From Laedolimicola ammoniilytica (GTDB lineage Bacteria > Bacillota > Clostridia > Lachnospirales > Lachnospiraceae), in NCBI RefSeq assembly GCF_025567165.1, contig NZ_JAOQKC010000014.1, positions 24,194-88,193 of the forward strand: a DNA stretch of 64,000 nucleotides, read 5' to 3'. Positions 50,971-58,742 of this stretch are shown one piece after another. Below the pieces are notes generated by a model. The model was not told where the DNA came from. It did no database searches and was given only the letters and a program-made list of their open reading frames with translations. The translations under genes and the position numbers were made by a program. The stretch's first letter is position 1, and each line of letters opens with the position of its first letter.

Positions 50971-51735
50971 ATGGAAGAAAACAGAACTACAGCGAATGAA
51001 GTGCCGGTTATCGAACTGCGTCATGTAGATAAGCATTTCGGAGAACTGCATGTATTAAAGGATATCAATTTATCCGTAAAAAAGGGCGAGGTTGTCGTGG
51101 TCATCGGACCGTCCGGTTCCGGTAAATCCACCCTGTGCCGGACGATCAACCGACTGGAGACCATTGACTCCGGAGAAATCCTCATCGACGGAACCAAGAT
51201 GCCTGAGGAGGGTCGGAGGCTGGCCGAGCTCCGTTCCCAGATTGGCATGGTATTCCAATCTTTCAACCTGTTTGCCCACAAGACCATTCTGGACAATGTG
51301 ACCATCGCGCCCATAGACGTACTGCACAAGCCGAGGAAGGAGGCCCGGGAGGAAGCCATGGAGCTTCTGAAAAGGGTAGGCGTGGATAATCAGGCCGCCA
51401 AAGTACCGGCCCAGCTTTCCGGCGGCCAGCAGCAGCGTGTGGCCATCGCCCGTGCCCTGGCCATGCACCCGAAGGCCATTCTCTTCGACGAGCCCACCAG
51501 CGCCCTGGATCCGGAGATGATCGGCGAGGTGCTGGATGTCATGACGAAACTTGCGAAGGATGGTATGACCATGGTCATCGTCACCCATGAGATGAATTTC
51601 GCCAGACGGGTGGCTGATCGGGTCATCTTCATGGATGGCGGCAGCATCATCGAGGAGGGCGCGCCGGAGGACTTCTTCGAGCATCCGCAGACCAGGCGGG
51701 CCCAGGATTTCCTGAATTCAGTGAAAGCCCATTAA
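50971..51735 (+). CDS. Amino acid ABC transporter ATP-binding protein (GlnQ type)
   Basis: 254-residue ATPase. Walker A GPSGSGKSTL near residue 49, Q-loop GMVFQSFNLFAHKT near residue 92, signature LSGGQQQRVAIARAL near residue 150, Walker B AILFDEPTSALDPE near residue 170 and the switch His in VTHEMNFA near residue 207 are all intact. KTILDNVTIAPI is the GlnQ-type pattern after the Q-loop. The gene closes the transporter operon; the amidotransferase follows after 42 bases. Confidence 0.95.
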   Translation: MEENRTTANEVPVIELRHVDKHFGELHVLKDINLSVKKGEVVVVIGPSGSGKSTLCRTINRLETIDSGEILIDGTKMPEEGRRLAELRSQIGMVFQSFNLFAHKTILDNVTIAPIDVLHKPRKEAREEAMELLKRVGVDNQAAKVPAQLSGGQQQRVAIARALAMHPKAILFDEPTSALDPEMIGEVLDVMTKLAKDGMTMVIVTHEMNFARRVADRVIFMDGGSIIEEGAPEDFFEHPQTRRAQDFLNSVKAH

Positions 51736-51777
51736 GGATCCGGTTACGGACAGAAATACGGAAAAGAGGAACTACAC

Positions 51778-52545
51778 ATGTGTGAATTATTTGGCCTGAG
51801 CAGTGCCGAAAAAGTAAATTGCAATGAGCTTCTGGGAACCTTCTTCAGCCACGGAGAAACCAATCCGGACGGTTGGGGACTGTCTCTCTTTGACGGGAAT
51901 TCCGCATCCATCGAAAAGGAACCCATATCTTCAGCGGAAAGCGTCTATCTGAAGCATCGTCTCAGCGACGAGATCACCGAGGACGTGGTTCTGGCCCATA
52001 TCCGCAAGGCTTCCAAGGGCGGCCTGGAATACAGGAACTGCCATCCCTTCAAGAGACGGGACGCTTCCGGACGCCTGTGGACGCTGATTCACAACGGCAC
52101 CATCTTCGAAAGCGCCCTGGTGGACGCCTACATTGGAAAACAGCATGGCGGTACTGACAGCGAGCGGATTCTGTACTACCTGATCGATCAGGTGGACGCG
52201 GCCATCGCGAAAAAGGGCGGCGAGCTGACCGACAAAGAACGCTTCGACACCGTAAATCAGGTCATCCGCGACATTACCCCGGAGAACAAGGTCAATCTTC
52301 TGATTTATGACGGCGATTTGTTCTACGCCCATACAAACTTCTACGAGACCCTGTTCCGTCTGCAGAAAGGCGAGACACTGGTAGTAGCCACCAAGCCCCT
52401 GACCGATGACCCGGCCTGGGAAAAAGTCCCCATGAGCACTCCGTTGGCCTACCGGAAGGGAAGGCTGGTCTTTGAAGCCGAACCTCATCCCTATGAGTTT
52501 ATCGATAAGGAACCGCGGGATATCGAGTACACGAAGCCGCTCTAA
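51778..52545 (+). CDS. Class II glutamine amidotransferase (YafJ-like)
   Basis: 255-residue Ntn-hydrolase fold protein. Cys2 (MCELFGLSS) becomes the N-terminal nucleophile after Met removal; HGETNPDGWGLSLF near residue 24, VVLAHIRKASKG near residue 68 and LWTLIHNGTI near residue 100 are the usual glutaminase elements. It releases ammonia from glutamine for an unknown acceptor, and no synthase domain is fused. Its place behind an amino acid importer suggests use of imported glutamine (inference). Confidence 0.9.
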   Translation: MCELFGLSSAEKVNCNELLGTFFSHGETNPDGWGLSLFDGNSASIEKEPISSAESVYLKHRLSDEITEDVVLAHIRKASKGGLEYRNCHPFKRRDASGRLWTLIHNGTIFESALVDAYIGKQHGGTDSERILYYLIDQVDAAIAKKGGELTDKERFDTVNQVIRDITPENKVNLLIYDGDLFYAHTNFYETLFRLQKGETLVVATKPLTDDPAWEKVPMSTPLAYRKGRLVFEAEPHPYEFIDKEPRDIEYTKPL

Positions 52546-52573
52546 AAAACGAAAGTAAAATATGAAAAATTGC

Positions 52574-52602
52574 TTGACAAACATAATTCCATCATGTAGA
52601 AT
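52574..52602 (+). promoter_or_regulatory. Promoter of the tRNA-Phe/tRNA-Gly genes
   Basis: TTGACA at 52574-52579 and TAGAAT at 52597-52602 with 17 bases between. Confidence 0.8.
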
Positions 52603-52642
52603 ATCACTGTTGTGACACATGAAAGTTATGTGAAAGCAATTT

Positions 52643-52715
<73 letters not shown>

Positions 52716-52724
52716 TGTACGGAG

Positions 52725-52798
52725 CACTTGGCGAGGTATTCTCGAGTCTAGTGCGAAGACACACCTGGACACTTGGCAAGGTTCTTTCGAGCCTAGTG
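52725..52798 (+). repeat. Two tandem 29-base hairpin repeats in the tRNA spacer
   Basis: CACTTGGC...TCTAGTG at 52725-52753 and CACTTGGC...CCTAGTG at 52770-52798 match at about 25 of 29 places. Each is also self-complementary (CACT/AGTG ends, CGAG/CTCG core). They lie between tRNA-Phe and tRNA-Gly in the same transcript. Confidence 0.75.
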
Positions 52799-52828
52799 AC
52801 CACGGTGCATCCTTATATTTTTTCATTT

Positions 52829-52899
52829 GCGGGTGTAGTTCAATGGTAGAACACCAGCCTTCCAAGCTGGATACGTGGGTTCGATTCCCATCACCCGCT
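52829..52899 (+). tRNA. tRNA-Gly (anticodon TCC)
   Basis: 71 nucleotides. Acceptor GCGGGTG/CACCCGC, D arm GTTCAATGGTAGAAC, anticodon TCC at 52861-52863 within loop CTTCCAA, T arm GGTTCGATTCCC, discriminator T. CCA is not encoded. Confidence 0.97.
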
Positions 52900-52946
52900 T
52901 ATTTTTATGCCCAAATTTAAGTAGAGCAGGTGATGGGAATCGAACC
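52878..52946. repeat. 18-bp inverted copy of the tRNA-Gly T arm
   Basis: GGTTCGATTCCCATCACC (52878-52895, within tRNA-Gly) is exactly complementary to GGTGATGGGAATCGAACC at 52929-52946. The two arms would form a perfect stem with a 33-base loop, starting inside the tRNA. Confidence 0.85.
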
Positions 52947-53084
52947 TTCGGTTCGTTCTCCGCTCCGGTCGGTGCTAAACAGGTGCCGCTGGCACATTCT
53001 TTTTTAGTTTTAAAACCCCGATTGACGGCGCCAGAACATTGCAGTAAACTATTCGTGATTAGAAAGAACGAGGAGGACGCATCT

Positions 53085-54047
53085 ATGGCAATTTCATATG
53101 GAAAAATGGTAATCATCGGCGCTGGTAAGGTGGGAAGCGCGATTTTGAATTCGGTTCTGCGGATGAATATCCTGGATGAGATCGTGGTGGTGAACCGCAA
53201 CCAGAAAAAGGCCCTGGGCGAGGTGCTGGACGCCAGCCATACCACGGCGTTCGCTTACAGCGCCAACGCGAACATCCATGTGGGCGGCTACGAGGAGTGC
53301 GCGGACGCCCAGATCATCGTGGTGACTGCAGGCCCCAGCATCCAGCCGGGTAATTCCCGGGACCGCATGGTGCTTCTGGAGAAAAATGTCAACGTCATGA
53401 ATGATATCATGGAGCAGATCACCCACTACACCCGGGAGGCTATCATCATTGTAGTATCCAATCCGCTGGACATCCTGACCTACATTGCCCAGAAGAAATT
53501 CGACTATCCGGCCAATAAGATCTTCGGTACAGGCACTTTGCTTGATACCGCCCGTTTCAATAAAATGCTGGGCGACCTCTGCGGCGTGGATGCCAAGAAC
53601 GTGACCGGTTTCGTGCTGGGCGAGCACGGCTCCACCTCCTTTATCCCCTGGAATACTGTGAACATCGTGGGTGTGCCGTTTTCGGAATTTGAGAAACAGT
53701 TTGAATTAAAGGAAAAACTCGACAAAGAAAAGCTGCTCCATGATACGAAGGTCATCGGCCTGGATATCGTAGAGCTGAAGGGTTACACCAGCTCCGGCGT
53801 GGCCTTAAGCGCCTGCCGTCTGATCGGCAGCATTGTCCGCAACGAGAAATCTGTGGTGCCTGTCTCCACGGTGCTGTCAGGCCAGTACGGCCTCACCGGA
53901 GCAGCCATGAGCCTGCCCTGCGTCATTTCCAAGAACGGCATCGACCGGGTACTGGAGCTGCCCCTGGACGAGCAGGGAAAGAGCGACCTGCAGAAGTGCT
54001 ATGAGCATCTGCGGACGGCCATCGAGAGCGTGTATACAGAAGCATGA
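53085..54047 (+). CDS. ldh: L-lactate dehydrogenase family protein
   Basis: NAD-dependent 2-hydroxyacid dehydrogenase, 320 residues from the ATG at 53085 (AGGAGG before it). The cofactor loop is IIGAGKVGSAIL, catalytic Asp/Arg are in LLDTARFNKML near residue 155, and the catalytic His in GEHGS near residue 180. The substrate loop reads TAGPSIQPGNSRDRM; Gln-Pro at the specificity position favours lactate over malate, which would have Arg. A hydroxyisocaproate dehydrogenase remains possible. It lies alone behind the tRNAs and is closed by a terminator. Confidence 0.88.
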   Translation: MAISYGKMVIIGAGKVGSAILNSVLRMNILDEIVVVNRNQKKALGEVLDASHTTAFAYSANANIHVGGYEECADAQIIVVTAGPSIQPGNSRDRMVLLEKNVNVMNDIMEQITHYTREAIIIVVSNPLDILTYIAQKKFDYPANKIFGTGTLLDTARFNKMLGDLCGVDAKNVTGFVLGEHGSTSFIPWNTVNIVGVPFSEFEKQFELKEKLDKEKLLHDTKVIGLDIVELKGYTSSGVALSACRLIGSIVRNEKSVVPVSTVLSGQYGLTGAAMSLPCVISKNGIDRVLELPLDEQGKSDLQKCYEHLRTAIESVYTEA

Positions 54048-54056
54048 GTCATTAGG

Positions 54057-54092
54057 TACCGCCAGTCATAAAGAGGACTGGCGGTAATTTTA
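54057..54092 (+). terminator. Terminator of lactate dehydrogenase gene
   Basis: TACCGCCAGTC (54057-54067) pairs with GACTGGCGGTA (54076-54086), followed by ATTTTATG. Confidence 0.85.
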
Positions 54093-54217
54093 TGTAACAG
54101 TTTGATTGCTATAAATTTATGTACTACTAAGAATTTCTCAGGAGTTATGTAGTCATATTTTAAATAGGTAATCTGGGTAAAAATTTGGTAAATTCCTGTA
54201 TACAATGTATAAATCTA

Positions 54218-54246
54218 TATACAGACCTGATGGTATATGATATAAT
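54218..54246 (+). promoter_or_regulatory. Promoter of the folate operon
   Basis: TATACA at 54218-54223 and TATAAT at 54241-54246, 17 bases apart, 40-50 bases upstream of the riboswitch. The stretch from 54093 to 54217 is AT-rich and holds nothing else I can identify. Confidence 0.6.
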
Positions 54247-54289
54247 GCCCTTTGGTAACAATTTACAACAATAGAATAATATGCAAAAT

Positions 54290-54385
54290 AGGTTTTCATG
54301 CGTCAAGTGTTCAGCGGATGGGGAGTTGCCGCCGAAACGAAAAGTTCATCTTACGGTATGGAGACCGCACCCGTTGCAGCAATAT
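54290..54385 (+). ncRNA. Tetrahydrofolate (THF) riboswitch upstream of folE
   Basis: The leader contains CGTCAAGTG, then a hairpin GCGG-ATGGGGAGTTG-CCGC (54314-54331), then AACGAAAAG, a second hairpin CGGT-ATGGAG-ACCG and the closing CACCCGTTGCAGC. This order, and the ATGGGGAGTTG loop in particular, matches the THF riboswitch found before folE and folT in Firmicutes. The expression platform is a terminator-like hairpin that holds the ribosome site of folE. THF binding would shut off folate synthesis. Limits are approximate. Confidence 0.8.
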
Positions 54386-54443
54386 AAGATTAAATGAACA
54401 GTGTCTCATATTGTGAAGGGATATTTTCGTCATATGTTCTGTC

Positions 54444-54465
54444 ACAGCCTGGAGGTGCTGTTTTT
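54444..54465 (+). terminator. Riboswitch expression platform: hairpin holding folE ribosome site
   Basis: ACAGC (54444-54448) pairs with GCTGT (54457-54461); the loop contains GGAGG (54451-54455), the Shine-Dalgarno site of folE, and TTTTT (54461-54465) follows directly before the ATG. The same hairpin could stop transcription or hide the ribosome site. Confidence 0.7.
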
Positions 54466-55023
54466 ATGATGGATTATGAGAAAATCAAGGCCGGAGTCCA
54501 GCTTATGCTGGAGGGAATCGGCGAGGATGTAACAAGAGAAGGCTTATTGGAGACGCCGGATCGGATTGCGCGTATGTGCGCTGAGATCTACGGCGGCCTG
54601 TACGAGGATGCGTCGGTGCATCTGAAAAAACAATTCACAGTCGAGCGGAACGACATCGTAGTAGAGAAGGATATCACCTTCTATTCCGTGTGTGAACATC
54701 ATTTACTCCCCTTTTACGGAAAAGCGCATATCGGGTATATACCGAACGGTAAGGTAGTAGGCTTAAGCAAGCTGGCCCGTACCGTAGATGTATTTGCCAG
54801 AAGACCCCAGATTCAGGAGAAGCTCACGTCCCAGATCGCGGATGCGCTGGAGGAAAGCCTGGCTCCCCAGGGTGTTATCGTTATGCTGGAGGCTGAGCAC
54901 ATGTGTATGACCATGCGCGGCATCAAAAAGCCCGGCAGCAAGACCGTCACCATGGTGACCACCGGCTGCTTTGAGAATAATTTTGAGCTGCAGAATCGTT
55001 TTCTGAGCATGGTGCGTCAGTAA
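54466..55023 (+). CDS. folE: GTP cyclohydrolase I
   Basis: Converts GTP to 7,8-dihydroneopterin triphosphate, first step of folate synthesis. 185 residues from ATG 54466 (a second ATG follows at 54469). Zinc ligands and active-site residues: SVCEHHLLPFYGKAHIGYIP near residue 73, LSKLARTVDVFARRPQ near residue 100, and EAEHMCMTMRGIKKPGS near residue 142. Upstream in-frame codons belong to the riboswitch leader. The HD gene starts inside its stop codon (TAATG). Confidence 0.95.
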   Translation: MMDYEKIKAGVQLMLEGIGEDVTREGLLETPDRIARMCAEIYGGLYEDASVHLKKQFTVERNDIVVEKDITFYSVCEHHLLPFYGKAHIGYIPNGKVVGLSKLARTVDVFARRPQIQEKLTSQIADALEESLAPQGVIVMLEAEHMCMTMRGIKKPGSKTVTMVTTGCFENNFELQNRFLSMVRQ

Positions 55024-55508
55024 TGGGCGGCATGGAGCGCGTAAACCGGATCTGGAATCACCCGGCCTATCAGGAGGCCCTGGGAAAGCTGACGGCCTAC
55101 GAGGCAGAGCGGGAATTCTGCCGCCATACGCCGGAGCATTTTCTTGCTGTGGCCCGCCTGACTTATCTGCTTGCCCTGGAACAGGGGGTAGAAGCTGATA
55201 AGGAAATCATCTATGCGGCCGGACTTCTGCACGATATGGGTAGATACCTTCAATATGAAAATGGGACGCCCCACGACGAAGCAGGTGTCATGCTGGCCGG
55301 GCCCATTTTGCAGGAATGCGGTTTTTCGGAAGGCGAGAGCGCCGAAGTGCTGAAGCTCATCGGAAGCCACCGTACCCAAAGCGACGCGAGGGATCTGCCG
55401 GGATTGTTTTACCGGGCGGATAAGCTGTCGCGGAGCTGCTTTCTGTGTCCGGCCCAGGAGGATTGCAACTGGCCGGAGGAAAAAAAGAACCTGGAGATTC
55501 GATTATAA
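55023..55508 (+). CDS. HD-domain phosphohydrolase in folate operon
   Basis: 161-residue protein. The HD signature is AGLLHDMGRYLQ near residue 65, with an earlier His in HTPEHFLAVARL near residue 35 and a later Asp in YRADKLSRSC near residue 130. The C-terminus has a Cys cluster, CFLCPAQEDC, likely to bind metal. It overlaps folE (TAATG) and precedes folP, so it belongs to the pathway. The step that removes phosphates from dihydroneopterin triphosphate has no other gene in the operon, and this protein is a candidate (inference). Confidence 0.88.
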   Translation: MGGMERVNRIWNHPAYQEALGKLTAYEAEREFCRHTPEHFLAVARLTYLLALEQGVEADKEIIYAAGLLHDMGRYLQYENGTPHDEAGVMLAGPILQECGFSEGESAEVLKLIGSHRTQSDARDLPGLFYRADKLSRSCFLCPAQEDCNWPEEKKNLEIRL

Positions 55509-55586
55509 CCCGGAAAGGAGAGTGGCTGTTCCTGATAACTGGAAGCGCTGAGCGCCGAGGGCACAGAACAGCTACAGTGAAAATGT

Positions 55587-56402
55587 ATGAAAATCGGAAC
55601 CAAAGAATTCGACGTAAAGAATAAAACCTATATCATGGGAATCCTGAATGTGACCCCGGATTCCTTTTCCGACGGCGGAAAATGGAACCACATGGACGCA
55701 GCTCTGGCCCATGCGGAGGAGATGATCCGCGAGGGCACCGCCATTCTGGATATCGGCGGCGAGTCTACCCGTCCCGGTCACCAGCAGATTACCGAGGAAG
55801 AGGAAATCGAGAGGGTAGCCCCGGTCATCGAGGCAGTGAAAGCCCGTTTTGACATACCCGTATCCATCGATTCCTACAAGGCGAAGGTGGCGGCAGCAGC
55901 CATCGAAGCGGGAGCCGATCTGGTCAATGATATCTGGGGTCTCAAATACGACCCGGAGATGGCCGGACTCATTGCCCGCACCGGAGTGGCCTGCTGTCTG
56001 ATGCACAATAAGAACAATACAGAGTATCAGGATTTCTACCCGGATATGCTGCAGGAAACCGCGGAGTGCGTAAAGCTTGCGAAGGAAGCGGGTATCGCCG
56101 ACGATAAGATTATCCTTGACCCGGGCGTAGGCTTTGGAAAAAATTACGAGCAGAATCTGGAGACCATTTTACATATGGAGCGGTTCCATGAGCTGGGATA
56201 TCCCATGCTGCTTGGTACATCGCGTAAATCCGTTATCGGTCTGACCCTGGATCTGCCGGCGGATCAGAGAGTAGAGGGAACCCTGGTGACGACCGTGATG
56301 GCTGTGATGAAAAAGTATGCTTTTGTCCGGGTTCACGACATCAAAGAAAATCAGCGCACGATCCGGATGACCGAGGCGATTCTGAAAGCAGGAGAGAACT
56401 AA
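55587..56402 (+). CDS. folP: Dihydropteroate synthase
   Basis: Condenses dihydropterin pyrophosphate with p-aminobenzoate; target of sulfonamides. 271 residues, TIM barrel. MGILNVTPDSFSDGGKW near residue 12 and DIGGESTRPGHQQI near residue 55 are the two diagnostic loops, VSIDSYKAKVAAAAIEAG lies near residue 95, and LDPGVGFGKNYEQNLE near residue 178 plus LLGTSRKSVIG near residue 213 complete the active site. It ends at the codon before folB-folK. Confidence 0.95.
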   Translation: MKIGTKEFDVKNKTYIMGILNVTPDSFSDGGKWNHMDAALAHAEEMIREGTAILDIGGESTRPGHQQITEEEEIERVAPVIEAVKARFDIPVSIDSYKAKVAAAAIEAGADLVNDIWGLKYDPEMAGLIARTGVACCLMHNKNNTEYQDFYPDMLQETAECVKLAKEAGIADDKIILDPGVGFGKNYEQNLETILHMERFHELGYPMLLGTSRKSVIGLTLDLPADQRVEGTLVTTVMAVMKKYAFVRVHDIKENQRTIRMTEAILKAGEN

Positions 56403-57215
56403 ATGGATAAAATACAGATTAAAAACTTGGAAATATTTGCCAATCACGGCGTATTCCCGGAGGAAAATAAGCTGGGACAGAAATTTGTCATTTCCGCAAC
56501 CCTTTACACCTCCACCCGGAAGGCGGGAAAGACGGACGATTTGACTGCCTCCATTCATTACGGCGAGGTCAGCCAGTTTATCACAAAATTTGTTCAGGAG
56601 CACACCTGGAAGCTGCTGGAAACGGTGGTGGAGCAGCTGGCGGAAGCCATGCTTCTGAACATCCCCCATCTGGAAAAGGTGGAGCTGGAGATTAAAAAGC
56701 CCTGGGCTCCTGTGGGACTGCCCCTGGAGACCGTGTCTGTCTCCATCGAGCGGGGTTGGCACACCGCCTACATCGCTATGGGATCTAACATGGGTGACAA
56801 AAAAGCTTATCTGGACATGAGCGTGCTTGGACTGCAGCTCACGAAAGGCTGTATCGTAGAAACAGTGGCCGATTATCTGGCCACCGAGCCCTACGGCTAC
56901 ACCGATCAGGACGAATTTCTGAACAGCGTCATGAAGATCCGGACTATCCTGCCGCCTCACGAACTCCTGAATCGTCTCCACGAGCTGGAGCAGGAAGCCA
57001 ACCGGGTTCGCGTCATCCACTGGGGTCCCCGGACACTGGATCTGGACATCCTCCTGTACGACGACCTGATCCTCGATGACGAGGAGCTTCACATCCCCCA
57101 CATCGAGATGCACAAGCGGGATTTCGTGCTGATTCCGTTGGCGCAGATCGCGCCCTGGGTTCGTCATCCGGTGTACAATCAGACGGTGCAGGAGTTGTTG
57201 GATAGACTGAAATAA
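56403..57215 (+). CDS. folB-folK: Bifunctional dihydroneopterin aldolase / HPPK
   Basis: 270-residue fusion. Residues 1-115 are the aldolase FolB (IKNLEIFANHGVFPEENKLG, then IHYGEVSQFI near residue 58, and EIKKPWAPVGLPLETVSVSI). Residues about 120-270 are the pyrophosphokinase FolK (TAYIAMGSNMGDKKAYLDMS, EPYGYTDQDEFLNSVMKI, RVIHWGPRTLDLDILLYDD, HIPHIEMHKRDFVLIPLAQI). Together they turn dihydroneopterin into the FolP substrate. It follows folP directly; a strong terminator closes the operon. Confidence 0.95.
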   Translation: MDKIQIKNLEIFANHGVFPEENKLGQKFVISATLYTSTRKAGKTDDLTASIHYGEVSQFITKFVQEHTWKLLETVVEQLAEAMLLNIPHLEKVELEIKKPWAPVGLPLETVSVSIERGWHTAYIAMGSNMGDKKAYLDMSVLGLQLTKGCIVETVADYLATEPYGYTDQDEFLNSVMKIRTILPPHELLNRLHELEQEANRVRVIHWGPRTLDLDILLYDDLILDDEELHIPHIEMHKRDFVLIPLAQIAPWVRHPVYNQTVQELLDRLK

Positions 57216-57224
57216 GAGTATTAC

Positions 57225-57262
57225 AAAACCCCAGATACCTATCAATTTGTATCTGGGGTTTT
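57225..57262. terminator. Bidirectional terminator after folate operon
   Basis: AAAACCCCAGATAC at 57225-57238 pairs perfectly with GTATCTGGGGTTTT at 57249-57262. T runs end it on both strands, so it also serves the convergent gene behind it. Confidence 0.93.
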
Positions 57263-57266
57263 AAAA

Positions 57267-58598
57267 TTAGAATACCGGGTGCGGAATTTTTTCCACATCG
57301 AAGGTTTCATTGCGCATTTCTTCGTTATAATAGGGGAATGGAGCAACTTTTACACGAATAGGCTGAGCTGAAAGAGGAGTGCTTCCCCACATAACAGTGT
57401 ATTCGTCCCCTACATTAGCATATTCACGGTTTATAAATGCAAGTGAAATCATATTTCCGTGATAAAAATCTCGCTCGCGACCGGAAGCTACGCCTATCAT
57501 TTGGTTGCCATTCATAACTTTGCTGATAACAAAAAAGTCTAAAAGAGCTCCATCTGCGATATTAGAAATATCATCCCATGGCATTACAGGGGTTCCTGTA
57601 AACTGAGAAGCGAATGCTTTTCCAATATCTTCCGCATTCCATTCCAACGTAACAACAGTACGGGCAGGAGCCTTAGCCATTTCCTGAAGTGCTTTTTTAC
57701 CGATAAAGTCATGATCCCAGTTAATAAGATAATCCCATTTTACATCGTAGGGGTTAACAAAACCATTTTCGATATCATCAGCGGCACTTCCATGGAAATT
57801 GTACTGACAGAATTGTGTATTCCATCCGCAGTGTTCAATGACATATTGCTTCATTTTTTCATCATTTAATAAAAATGGATAGTAGAAATGAATGTACTGA
57901 TTCGGATAACCTCCCTGCGTATGGTTTCTGCAGTAATTCATCATTCCCAGACGTTTTAGTCCGTACTCTTCTCCGGCCTGAGCAATTGCCTCATAGACTT
58001 CCCCTACTTTATTCATATCCCCATGCATTTCATATGCAAGGCAGCCGGACATGCCTAAGCGATGGATGGTTGTTTTTACACCGGCTATTTCGATTTCTGT
58101 ATGTTTGGCAAATTTAAGACTATGTAAATCTTTCCCGGAAACCTTTTCCATAATCTCAAGAGAGCGAGGTCCGTCAATCTGGATAAAAAATTCATCAGTA
58201 ACCCATCTTCCCTGTACATCATATCCCAGGGTTTCAACATAGTATGCCAGAACAGGGGCGAGCCAGTATGTCAGATACCGGTTTTCATCTACGCGCATCA
58301 TAACACCGTCTGCCAGCATCTGCCCTTTTTCGTTACACATAATTGTATGACGGGAACCGCCGACTTTCAGAGTAGAGTAGTCGCGATTAACGCTGACATA
58401 ATTCATCAGTTTTACAACATCTGGTCCGGACAATTCGTACACTGGAGAGCAGTTCAAAAAATTACCGAGCCATGCTCCGTTTCTGCATGCAAGCAGTTCT
58501 TCCTGCGGAGAGCTGTACAGCATGGGGACGTAATAGTCATTTCCCCAATTCATTAAAAGAAGGGCGTGGCTGTTCACAAGATTGTTAATTTTAAACAT
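57267..58598 (-). CDS. GcvT/LigM-like folate-dependent methyltransferase, substrate unknown
   Basis: 443-residue protein of the aminomethyltransferase (GcvT) fold family. An N-terminal YgfZ/GcvT-like region (YELSGPDVVKLMNYVSVN near residue 52, then CNEKGQMLADGVMMRVDENR) is followed by FFIQIDGPRSLEIMEKVSG and the GcvT glycine-rich loop RLGMSGCLAYEMHGDM near residue 180; the C-terminal beta-barrel spans about residues 325-440. LigM and DmdA are relatives that move methyl groups to tetrahydrofolate from aryl ethers or DMSP. It stands alone, divergent from a LysR regulator, and uses more A/T-rich codons than its neighbours, a hint of transfer. It is not the glycine cleavage T protein, since no gcvH or gcvP lies nearby. 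Confidence 0.8.
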   Translation of the reverse strand: MFKINNLVNSHALLLMNWGNDYYVPMLYSSPQEELLACRNGAWLGNFLNCSPVYELSGPDVVKLMNYVSVNRDYSTLKVGGSRHTIMCNEKGQMLADGVMMRVDENRYLTYWLAPVLAYYVETLGYDVQGRWVTDEFFIQIDGPRSLEIMEKVSGKDLHSLKFAKHTEIEIAGVKTTIHRLGMSGCLAYEMHGDMNKVGEVYEAIAQAGEEYGLKRLGMMNYCRNHTQGGYPNQYIHFYYPFLLNDEKMKQYVIEHCGWNTQFCQYNFHGSAADDIENGFVNPYDVKWDYLINWDHDFIGKKALQEMAKAPARTVVTLEWNAEDIGKAFASQFTGTPVMPWDDISNIADGALLDFFVISKVMNGNQMIGVASGRERDFYHGNMISLAFINREYANVGDEYTVMWGSTPLSAQPIRVKVAPFPYYNEEMRNETFDVEKIPHPVF

Positions 58599-58683
58599 AT
58601 TGTTACCTCCTGTTTTAATTTTTCGGTTTTGATATTTTAATTATAGTAAAGGTGTCAGAGAAAGAGAAATGCTGGTTTTGGGC

Positions 58684-58712
58684 TCTATTTATGTTGACAC
58701 GTTATAAATAGA
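58684..58712. promoter_or_regulatory. LysR-type operator over promoter
   Basis: TCTATTTAT (58684-58692) and ATAAATAGA (58704-58712) are perfect inverted arms around an 11-base spacer, the T-N11-A architecture of LysR boxes. TTGACA (58694-58699) lies in the spacer and TATAAT (58718-58723) downstream, so the site covers the LysR promoter. A minus-strand -10 (TATAAT at 58645-58640) would serve the divergent gene. Confidence 0.8.
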
Positions 58713-58742
58713 ACTCATATAATGAAAGAGAGGATGGAAACT

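Noticed and set aside
52875..53084. Extension of the lactate dehydrogenase frame into tRNA-Gly
   Set aside because: It would translate a tRNA gene; the ATG at 53085 has AGGAGG and fits the family start.
54394..54465. Longer folE starting at 54394
   Set aside because: Those codons overlap the riboswitch expression platform, and the family start is at 54466/54469.
58722..58742. ATG at 58722 as start of the LysR gene
   Set aside because: The -10 box of its promoter overlaps this ATG; the ATG at 58743 gives the normal LysR start.
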